Shown: piece by piece, positions 55,144-64,000 of the stretch | How the letters are laid out: the number at the start of each line of letters is the position of its first letter | Numbering within the stretch: the stretch's first letter is position 1 | Assembly: GCA_027943335.1 (NCBI GenBank) | Contig: BSBK01000526.1 | Coordinates: 680,501 to 744,500, forward strand | Length of the DNA stretch: 64,000 bases | Reading direction: 5' to 3' | Source: Chamaecyparis obtusa | Lineage: Eukaryota > Streptophyta > Pinopsida > Cupressales > Cupressaceae | Position numbers and translations under genes: made by a program | The notes under the pieces: generated by a model | What the model saw: the letters and a program-made list of their open reading frames with translations, nothing else | What the model was told of the DNA's origin: nothing | Databases searched by the model: none

Positions 55144-56556
55144 TGTAATGTCCCCATTTTAACTCACCTTGAGTTGCAGTGAGGATTAGCCTAACAATGA
55201 TCCTCGTAGGCTAATCAGTTTGATAGAGGGTCTCAGTTGGTCGAGCCAGAGGCTATTTTTCCACTCCAGAGGTCAGAGATGTTCAAGGTCGCTCTTCGTT
55301 TGAGTCAGATTGGCACACTTACTATTTATAGTAAGTGATTATTTCAGGAAAGCTAGGGTTGCTATAGTTAGCAGGCATCTAAACAGTTTGGTAGCAGTAC
55401 GGAGTTGTGGAGTCATCGGCAGAGCTTTCATTCTGAGACATAATATTTATAGTAAGTCAAATTAAGGTCAGTACTATTTTTGGCAAGGGCATCTTGGAAT
55501 CAGGTTTAGGCAGAGAGCACATGGATTTTGAATGAATCATTTGAAGGAATTAATAAGCTATTTATTTGGTTTGTAATCATTAATTAAGTTTCACTTAATT
55601 CATTACTAACTTAAAAGTTTATGTTATAAAGTTTTTAATGTTATTAAATGAAGTTGACTTTGGGCACTTTAATGTTCAAACTTTGCATCAAAAGCTGATA
55701 TGAATTCAAATTCATACGAGGTATATTGCTGAAGCTGCCTGGTCGATTTGGGCAAGATGGAAATATAAAGACAAAATGAGAAGAATCGAACCCGTCTTCT
55801 TCCATTTGATAATTTGTGAATTGTGTATGAGTTTGAGCCAAGGGTTTCAGATTACAAGCGCCTGGTGAATTGGAAATTCTCAGCACTTTTTTGCACTTTG
55901 AATTGGTTGATTATAGCCAGTGAATTGTGCTAATTGATGGCTTCATGCAGAGGCCATGTTTGGTATTAATGGGTGCGATTTTAGAGTAGAAATCCCAGCG
56001 TTTTATCTCAGGAATTGTCTGCAAGGTTGGGGAACATTTTATAAGTGCAGATTGCAGCTTAATTAAGGCCTGTGTTTGGATTACAAGCAGCTGCAGCACT
56101 AAATAGAGGAACGGCAGTCATTAAAGGGCTGCGATTTAATTGCAGGGGCCTGCATTAGATATCCTTGAGGCACGTTTTGGTTGTCTAGCACCTTCGTTCA
56201 AGGTTCACGTGCTTTAGGGACAATTTTTGGACATTATCAAAGGGCTGTGATTCAACCTGGAGTGTATATACAAGCATGCGATCAATCCCAGGTTCTTCAT
56301 AATTAGTTTCAAATAAATTACAGTGGCATTGCATTTAACATTGTGAATATTTCATATGAGGAATTTGAACTAAGTTGTTAATTAATAGTTTTGCTTGTAA
56401 GTAGTCATTTAAGGCACTTTTATTTCAATTTCCAATATTGATCAAAAATTCAAAAAAAGGCAAATATTCAGAAAAGCACAAAATAAAATACAAAATTCAG
56501 AAAGCAAAACATTTTAGCAGCTTGAGACAGAGTTAGAACCACAAAGGGTTCTTACA
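55144..56556 (+). mobile_element. Probable solo LTR, 1413 bp
   Basis: It starts TGTAATGTCCCCATTTTAAC and I place its end at TTCTTACA (56556). Flanks are TAATA and TGATA, a 4/5 match for a target duplication. The 3' part has the A-rich CAAAA/AAAATAC run seen in the LTRs at 53340-53450 and 33270-33350. There is no coding content. The right edge is less certain than for the other solo LTRs. Confidence 0.6.
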
Positions 56557-58670
56557 TGATATGTATAGTTGACCTCTTATAAGATTACCCACTGCCTTTG
56601 TCTTAAATATGCTGCAATTCCGTATCTATGCTGATTGGTAGAAAAACACAACTTAGTTTCTGCTCACATAGAAATACACAATGTATTCACTGCTTGAGCA
56701 ATCGTCAGATTAAATATTTGATGGTTGATGTTACTTTTGTTGTGCAAATTTCCAACTCGTGATAATGAAACTTCCACATCTGTGTCCATAGAGTAAGTTG
56801 CAAAGTTGCATGGACACGGATACGCATACACATATATTTAACACAATTTTCTAAGTTATTAAAGGAGGTTTTCATTACTTCAAAAGCAATATAGCTACAT
56901 AAATAATTATAACTTAATTTAACACTTTACAATATGTAAAAATAGTAGAGTTGCATTGGAAGATAACCCAAAAAAAGGGTTGCCAAAATAGAGAAAGATC
57001 TCATTTGTCTTTTCCATTTGGTGTAAGTTTTGTTTATACCAAAACAAATTTAGAAAATTGAATGAACGAAGTTTTTTTAAGTTAAATTTGGGAAGAAAAA
57101 TCAAATCACGTAGTATTTAGCATGGTTGGACAATCTAGGTTTTCTGAGCACACATGGATGCAGTGTTCGATGTGTATCCGAGCTGTATCGGATATGTATC
57201 CAATTATCCAAATTGTGTACGGGGATACACGTGCCCAAGGAGGGACAGGAGTTTCCAACTGCTCTGGTTAGTTTCATCGTTTCATGTATACATTTGAGAC
57301 TGTATAGAGCAGGTAGTAGCAAGACAGAGGGATTGTGAATTGAGATTGTGTGCTCTCTTCCCATCATATTTGATACGTAAAATTAATCCCCCACATTCAA
57401 ATGCTTCAACCCAAAACATTTAACTAAACCAGATTTAAAATTAACCGATGTGCTTAATTACTGCCATGCTTGATGGCTCATCCATCCTTAGATAACATTT
57501 TAACTAATGGAATCATATAATTATCCATCCATTACCTTTCTCTTTATTCCATATATTTCCATACCCATGGCAATTGGAAAAAATTACAGTCCTTAGTTTC
57601 AAGTCAGATAGATTCCCCAAGAAAGGTTGAAAAACCCTACGACTGCTTCCAAGACTTGCAAGTACACGCAAGGCAGAGAGGCAAGCATGTAACTCATGGT
57701 CACACTTGGTACCGATATTTGGAAAAATGTGTGGTATTTTTACAGTGAAAAATCGAAAAACGCATGAGTTAACTCTAAACCACGCCCAAAAACTCATCGG
57801 CCAAAATTTGATAAGCAAAGCATTTTTTAGGGTTTACTAATGTTTTTGTCACACGACACGACGAAAAAAGGCGCAGCTGAGATGAGTGAGGAGTCAACCA
57901 AGCACAATGCTTCATTTTTGGTGAGCTGCAATTTGTTACCTTGAATGTCCTTTTGATATTGGGCATCATTTTAGGTTTTTATATCTGTGGGAGGAGGGAA
58001 CTCAAAGCTAAGGCTTCCCACACACAAGAATAAAAGGAAAGAAGCACCACAATATAAGAAAAGGACACCAGGTAGAGGCTGATAGAGCTTGTCCATCCGT
58101 ATATGCGCTTTAGAGGGCTTTTGATGGTAATTTGTTGCTATATCTGTTTTATACATGATGGAAATCAGTAATATGTTCTACAAGTTCATTACATGTGCAT
58201 GCTTTTGAAGAATATTTTACAAAATTGTGAAATTTTCAAATGTTCAATAAATTTACTGAGTCGCTACCAGGTTATTGCCAAGCCTTTCCCAAGTTTTTGC
58301 TGATTCGTGAGTTTTTAAATTTCTTAAGCTTACTGAATTATTGGCGAGTCCAAGTTTTTCAACTATGTCCCCAACCATTGTGTAATCACATTGCTTTAAC
58401 CATTGTCGTACAAAATATTTGGCTATTGATTTTCAATTTGTTGTTTAGTTTGTTGACTCTCGTGACAATATGAATCCTCTTTTCTTTCTCACTTATGTCA
58501 GCTTCATTAGTTTGTTGAGTAGTAATAGGAGATGTTGCATCTTAGTTTGCCATGAAAGACTCTTGAGTCTTTGGTGAGGTGTCAATTTATACTTGTAGCA
58601 TCATAAACTGTAACTCTTTACAATTTTATACTGTTTTTTGTGCCCTCACCTTTGTATGCTTTCTTCCAAC
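56557..58670 (-). other. TAF1: TAF1 intron, unassigned part
   Basis: No coding similarity. Around 56800-56830 and 57150-57250 there are GGATAC / GTATCC repeats (ACACGGATACGCATAC, GTGTATCCGAG, GGGGATACACG), probably an old repeat remnant. Confidence 0.5.
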
Positions 58671-59699
58671 TGTGATGTTCCCATTTCTAGAATAGAATTT
58701 AATAATAAATATTAAAAATCAATTAATAAACAAATAAAAATAATAATATAATATAATCCATTTTTAATATTATATAATAATAATTAACAATATATAAAAA
58801 TAATAATATATTATTAATGGATAATATAATAATAATATAATATTAATTAATATAATAATAATTAACAATATAATTTAATATATTATTAACATAATAATCT
58901 AATAAGAGTCATTCAGAAAGAAGTTCCAACAAACCATAATTCCAACCGACCCTTGATAAAATCAAGCTATTTCAACGAGGATATAATAATAAGGAAAATT
59001 AATATAGTAGACGGATCTCGAATTCCAAGATATTATATCAGATGCTTATTTGACACAATACTCAAAAGAAAAGCTTCAATCCTATTGATTAGGGGTATTG
59101 TGACTTGTAATAATGAGAGTCATGTCGGTAAAGATCAAAGTGCCTAGCTAAGCTTGAGATGGTAACGGCGATCTTAGATATGAATATAGAGATCGAGCTT
59201 TTGAAATCGGGAGACCTGAATGACTGAGTATGGGGTAATACAGAGTATTAGTTTGTTCAGCACCATCTGCATAAACAACTATCTATCTAAATCAAATAAG
59301 ATATTGCAGTTAATAATTTGATCCATTATTACAGCTCAATATCTACTATCACAATGGTTATCCTGCACGGAGCACTCTGAATAGGATTACATAATCAATA
59401 TTTGTTGTTCAAGGACAACTTCCATCCTATAGCAACTATAACACAATCTACTTGAAAATTATATCAGAATAAATGTTTTGGCAATATAATTCTTGTATAT
59501 TATTCAAATAGAAGATAAATGCATTGAGTTCATTAAAAAAGGATATCAAACATATATGCACATTGTGAATTACATTCCATATAGACCATTGGCGGAAAAT
59601 AATGAGTTGTGTACAAATTATAGATAACAAGAAGTCCATGGCAATCTGAATCATAGGATTTTAGTCCAAGACCTAAGAGATTGCTTAGGGGACATTACA
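58671..59699 (+). repeat. 5' LTR, 1029 bp
   Basis: TGTGATGTTCCC to GACATTACA. The first 250 bp are extremely AT-rich (AATAATATA-type runs). Compared with the 3' copy there are many substitutions, so the insertion is old. Confidence 0.88.
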
Positions 59700-59776
59700 G
59701 TGGTATCAGGGCATAATCCTGCCATCTTCTGAAGAGTAGTTGATGCAAACCTATCAGATGAGCGAAAAAGACCACC

Positions 59777-61060
59777 ATGAATGAAATGGCCAATGGGTTG
59801 AGAACTTTTATGGAACAAACAAATCAAACCCTTGTGAGTCAAAACAAAAGGTTAGAAAAGTCAAATCAACCACTCCTCCAAGCTTTGCAAAATATGGGCA
59901 ACTCAACCAATAACCTCAAGAATAATTCTGCCAATGGGAGGGATATAAGTTCCAACCACTCGGAAAATAATAACGGGTCATCAACATCTAGGGTGCCCAA
60001 ACCACCTTTCTTACCTAGGGAGGAAATACCAAGGGAATACAAAATAGATAGGCCTACAAATAGCACTATAGATAATCCTAGAGCCTATGCAACTCTTGAG
60101 CCGGAAATTAGAGAACTCGTAACATTTACAGAATTCTGTGAAGCACAAAGACATAAGGCACCTAAGAGAATAAGAAGATATCTGAATAAGGATCTCAAAC
60201 ATAAAGTAAATAAGGTGAGAGTTCCAAATTTTGACTGATCAAGAAGGATTACAGCTCATGCTTGGCTACACAAGTTAAACACTTATTTCACCCTAAACCC
60301 AATGATCGAAGAGGACGTGCTCTAATTTGCTATCCTCCATTTAGAAGGAATAGCACATGAATGGTGGTACCATGGGCTCCGCTCCCTAGGCCACCAAAAT
60401 ATAACCTCCTACGAAGAATTCTCTCGAAATTTCATTAGTAGCTTTGACCAACAAAATATTGAATGGTACTTCAAGAACTTACACAACTTAAGCAGCATGG
60501 AACAAAGGAGGAATTTGCCACTGAATTTCAAAAACTTTCCGTCATGGTTCCTGACCTATCCCAGAGGAGACTCGCCTCTTTATTTATTTAGAGACTTAAA
60601 GAATCAATCAAAGCTACAGTAAATCCCTTAGAACCAAAAAGCATGGAAGAAGCAATACAAAAGGCTAAGAAGATTGAATCAAATTCTTCAAAGGAAAAAC
60701 CCAATAATCCCTCAACAAAGGCTCGCCATGAGTATGAAGGGTCAAGAATTGATAATAAAGGAAGAGCGTGCTATTTTTGCAAAGAACAATGAACTACTGG
60801 GCAGCAATGCCAAGGCAAGGAAGCCCTGAAGAAAAAAGAGGAAATAATGAAAAGAAGCTTTTGTTTTTTCAGATGCAAAGAACCATGGGCATCGGGACAT
60901 AAGTGTGGGAAAAAGAATCAAGTCCATAGAATAGAAGCAACACTTGACAAAAAAACAAGAGCGCCACATAAGAAAACAGGACATGATAAAGGGGATCTCA
61001 ACAACATCAAATCACTGAATGGAGGGGAAAATCAATGGAGTTTTGAGGAAATTCAGCCCT
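59777..61060 (+). pseudogene. Ty3/gypsy-type gag, decayed
   Basis: The ATG at 59777 opens 153 clean codons (MNEMANGLRTFMEQTNQTLV ... NKVRVPNFD). After a stop and shifts, the Gag core continues with WLHKLNTYFTLNPMIEEDVL, LEGIAHEWWYHGL and SYEEFSRNFISSFD. Near 60768-60910 two worn zinc knuckles (CYFCKEQ.TTGQQC and CFFRCKEPWASGHKC) are visible. No protease or RT follows, so the element was gag-only or lost pol. Confidence 0.78.
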
Positions 61061-61095
61061 AGCTGTGACAATAGCACACAAATTTGGGAATTACA

Positions 61096-61580
61096 CAGTG
61101 TAACATGGGGGCGCTCCCCACCGCCCCCCCCAAACCCCCATGCACCCAAGGGTTTCTACAAGCAAAAGTTGCAGTTGCAACACTTATCATAGAAAGGGGG
61201 TTTAATGAATGGCGTAAAGGTCGCTGTTACACACAAACATTACATATTTATGAATGCATGTACATGATTTTGTACATGTTTTGACATCATACTACTCATT
61301 GTAATCATCTTTATGATATTTTTGATATTCATGTTGCAATTTTGCTATGTTCAAGTATTTGGTATTATAATTTATTAGCTTTTATACTATATACATCATT
61401 TCATGACTAGCATTTCAAGTACTATATGTATAGTATATTACAGCACCACCCCATGTCACCCCCCCCCCCCCACCCCCCCCCCCCCCCCCCGCCACTATCC
61501 CCCCACCGCCCCCCCGTCGTCCCCAAATTGAAGCCCTTTTTTTCCCCGTCCCAACATCCCACAGTGCTCATGTTACACTA
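61096..61580. mobile_element. hAT-like non-autonomous DNA element, 485 bp, C-rich
   Basis: The ends CAGTGTAACATG and CATGTTACACTA are inverted repeats. The 8-bp flanks GAATTACA (61088-61095) and GAATTATA (61581-61588) differ by one base. This combination is typical of hAT elements. The right half is unusually C-rich, with a 30-bp nearly pure C run at 61459-61490. It has no coding capacity and is nested in the interior of the gag-only retrotransposon. Confidence 0.8.
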
Positions 61581-61894
61581 GAATTATATCAGCAAATAAG
61601 AATAGAGAAGAAAAACAGCAAATAGGAATTAGAAATCAGAAACTCATTCCTTTCCAATTTGTTGGAAAATATCAATATCAAGTAAAGTTCATATCAGAAC
61701 CAGCAAGTAAGACTTGCAATCAAAGCTAGCAAGTAAAACCTGAACACTAGATCAAGAAAACGAAGTTTAAAAAATAAGCAACCACAATAAAATATTAATA
61801 CAAATATTAATTTGTACTTATTATTCACTCTCAAAATATTCTCAATTCCTTGCAAGGAATTAAGGCAAAGATCCCACATCTCTGAAGGCCGAGA

Positions 61895-62510
61895 AAAGAG
61901 GTAAAGTCTCTCCCATGGAAAACAAGAATGGATACGGCTTCTGTACATATCCATAAAGCATGGGAACAGATCAAGTCTCTCCCAAGGATTTTAAGGATGG
62001 ATATGCCTTGTGTGGGTATCCATAAAGCCTGGGAAAAGATGAAGCCTCACCCAAGGACTATGAGGATGAATACACCAATGTATAGGGTATCCATAAGGCC
62101 TGGGAAGAGATAAAGCCTCTCTCCTAGGATTACAAGGATGGATATGCCAAATATAGGATATCCATAAGGCCTTAAGGAGAGAGGGTGTGTGAGGAGATAA
62201 TATCATAACTAGTGGACTGTTCTAAGTTGATTATGAGATAACTAGAGCCCCAAGATGTCCTCCCACTAAGGCTAAGAACCTGATCACTAGCTCTCCCATA
62301 AGGATTGGGAAAAGATAAAGTCTCTCCCAAAGATTATAAGGATGGAATACTAAGTAAAGAACATCCATAAGGCCTTAGGAGGAGAAAGTCGTAATGAGAT
62401 GGTAACATAACTTGAGGACCGTTCTAGAATGGCCATAAAGCAACTAGAGCCCTTGAAGGTTCTCCCCAAAGAACTTGGGACCCTAATTACAAACTCTCCC
62501 TAAGGAATAG
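61895..62510 (+). repeat. ~70-bp minisatellite with a higher-order duplication
   Basis: Five units follow the pattern GGGAAAAGATAAAGTCTCTCCC, AGGATTATAAGGATGGATAT and ATCCATAAGGCCT (61895, 61961, 62030, 62101, 62308). The ~135-bp segments between and after the last units (62172-62307 and 62375-62510) are also related to each other through AACTAGAGCCC and CTCTCCC(A/T)AAGGA. It lies between gag and the 3' LTR, where large plant elements often carry satellite-like arrays. Confidence 0.75.
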
Positions 62511-62740
62511 GATACAAGGCAATACTTAAGAGAGAAGGAAAGTACTACAGTACATCAAGATAAGTTTCATCTTTGAATTATTCTTAATATTTTAAATTGA
62601 ATATTATGATCTTCAGAATTGATAAGTTTATATTTGTAAATATATTGCAGTTCTAACTCAAGTTGAAGTTATCATTTCAGGGTCGTTGGATTGGATATCA
62701 AAGTTATATAGCAGGACACCACTTACACTAAAGGTTCACA

Positions 62741-62775
62741 TTGCTTGAGCACAAGCAATTTTAGGAAGGGCGGAC
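62741..62775 (+). other. Polypurine tract with 7-bp hairpin
   Basis: TTGCTTG-AGCA-CAAGCAA (62741-62758) forms the same perfect stem as at 41278. TTAGGAAGGGCGGAC follows and abuts the 3' LTR. The stem is conserved while the loop differs. Confidence 0.75.
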
Positions 62776-63355
62776 TGTGATGTCCCCACTTCTAGAAAAG
62801 AATTTAATAATAAATATTAAAAATTAATTAATAAACAAAGAAACATAATAATATAATATAATCAATTATTAACATTATATAATAATTATTAACAATATAT
62901 AAAAATAATAATATATTATTAATGGATAATATAATAATAATAATATTTATTAATATAATAATAATTAACAATATAATTTAATATATTGTTAATATAATAA
63001 TCTAATAAGAGTCATTCAAAAAGAAGTTCCAACATACCATAATTCTAGCCAACCCTTAATATTATCAAGCTATATCAACGATGATCTAATAATAAGGAAA
63101 ATTAATGTAGTAGATAGATCTCGACCTCCAAGACAGTATATCCAATGCTTATTTGACAATATACTCACAAAAAAAGCTTCAATCCTATTGATTAGGGGTA
63201 TTGTGACTTGTAATACTGAGAGTCACGTCAACAAAGATCGAAGTGCCTAGCAGAGCTTGAGATGGTAACGATGATCTCAAATATGAATACAGAGATCGAG
63301 TTTTTGAAATCGGGAGACCTAAACGACTAAGTATGGGGTAATACAAAGTATTAAT
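62776..63355 (+). repeat. 3' LTR, truncated after ~580 bp
   Basis: It begins TGTGATGTCCCC and matches the 5' LTR up to TAATACAAAGTATTA; the remaining ~450 bp are replaced by other sequence that runs to the window edge. Confidence 0.85.
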
Positions 63356-64000
63356 TTCCCCATGTCGTGGAATCTCCAAGGGGAGGTTGCCACAACAATT
63401 GTTAGAAAACTAGTGCAAGAGCACCTAAGACTTTAGCTCAAAGTCTTACTCAATTTTTGGCTTGTACTGACCCTGGCCAGGTTAGAGGTAGATTTAGGAC
63501 TCTAGTAGGAAAATAGGGTGTGGGTCTAGGAGGTCTAGGTTAGACCTAAACTAACCTAGACCTAAACTAATCTAGAAGTGTTTTGGGTTAAAGTTTAGTT
63601 GTGTTGCTTCTGAGTCTCATTTAGTCTTGATATTGAGATTGGGCAAAATAACCTAACTAGGTTAGGAAAGTGTTGAATTGAGCCTAAAATGGCTTCTATG
63701 GTATTAATATATCATTTCATGAAGTTTGGAATGCATTTGGTTAGGTTTGAGATAAAATTGCAAAAATTGTCTATTAGCAATTTAAGTTGTCATTAGTGTA
63801 AATCTCAAACACCATTCCCACCAGTAAAGGTTCACCGGTCACTCACATTACTCTAAAGAAACCAATAGACTAGAAAAAGAGTGTATGCACCGGTAGATTT
63901 AACAAACGAAATACACTGGTAGACCGAACTAAGAACATTGTACTGGTCTTGTATTGCATACATGGACAAACCGGGTATAAGTATATACCAGTCTAAACTG
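63356..64000. other. Unassigned insertion or flank at the right edge
   Basis: Sequence interrupts the 3' LTR and continues off the window. ACCGGT and ACTGGT motifs near 63830-63990 recall the interior of the element at 22350-22520, so another LTR element may start here. A perfect 13-bp inverted repeat is at 63531-63563. Confidence 0.4.
63531..63563. repeat. Perfect 13-bp inverted repeat, 7-nt loop
   Basis: AGGTCTAGGTTAG (63531-63543) and CTAACCTAGACCT (63551-63563) are exact reverse complements around ACCTAAA. More TAGACCTAAA/TCTAG units follow. Confidence 0.85.

Larger units (their letters stand above)
58671..63355 (+). mobile_element. Gag-only LTR retrotransposon with truncated 3' LTR
   Basis: The 5' LTR (58671-59699, TGTGATGTTCCC ... 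GGGGACATTACA) is followed by TGGTATCAGGGC, a tRNA-Met primer site with one mismatch. The interior has a worn gag but no protease, RT or integrase. It also holds a hAT-like insertion (61096-61580) and a ~70-bp minisatellite. A hairpin and purine tract precede the 3' LTR (62776), which matches the 5' LTR for ~580 bp and stops near 63355, where unrelated sequence begins. Confidence 0.85.

Overview
This is plant nuclear DNA, most likely from a conifer or another gymnosperm. The inference rests on three things: a slowly diverging single-copy gene stretched over tens of kilobases, introns filled with old and young LTR retrotransposons (many with termini of the form TGTNATGTCCCC ... ATTACA), and almost no other genic sequence. 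There is no bacterial-type gene organisation.

The only host gene I can support is TAF1, the largest subunit of TFIID. It lies on the minus strand and runs off both ends of the window. Six consecutive exons (54273-53937, 50862-50653, 50114-50022, 8614-8408, 3473-3267, 2384-1898) join in frame with GT/AG junctions into about 513 codons of the conserved central (DUF3591-type) region and the acidic stretch that follows it. One intron (50021-8615) is about 41.4 kb long, and nearly everything else in the window sits inside TAF1 introns.

Layout: 1-8.6 kb, three TAF1 exons plus a solo LTR (4149-6174, target duplication CATCA). 9-16 kb, a decayed Copia element split by a 1.95-kb solo LTR (12170-14118, duplication GATCG). 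16-18.2 kb, a broken gypsy 5' end, satellite-like repeats and a 355-bp TRIM (17836-18190). 19.8-23 kb, a 206-bp tandem duplication and a degenerate GTGTGGGCC array split by a TSD-flanked element (21454-22589). 23.9-32.3 kb, a decayed Ty3/gypsy gag-pol with an odd CGTACG-rich tail, flanked by two related accessory-type ORFs. 35.1-43.6 kb, a hAT-like DNA element (duplication TAAATCCA) containing a very young LTR element (35466-42973, duplication TATAT). 44.0-49.6 kb, a complete minus-strand gypsy deletion derivative (duplication TTGTT) related to the 16-kb fragment. 50-54.3 kb, three TAF1 exons and another solo LTR (duplication TGAGC). 55.1-64 kb, a probable solo LTR and a gag-only LTR element that carries a C-rich hAT-like insertion and a minisatellite.

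The most striking item is the LTR element at 35466-42973. Its two 1661-bp LTRs are nearly identical, and it has a tRNA-Met primer site and a polypurine tract, yet it has no recognisable gag, protease, reverse transcriptase or integrase. It carries about 4.1 kb of almost uninterrupted coding sequence. The first ~215 residues resemble the N-terminal HEAT-repeat region of the cohesin regulator PDS5, followed by acidic and coiled-coil modules that are internally duplicated. It looks like a recently active, non-autonomous retrotransposon that captured a host chromatin gene.
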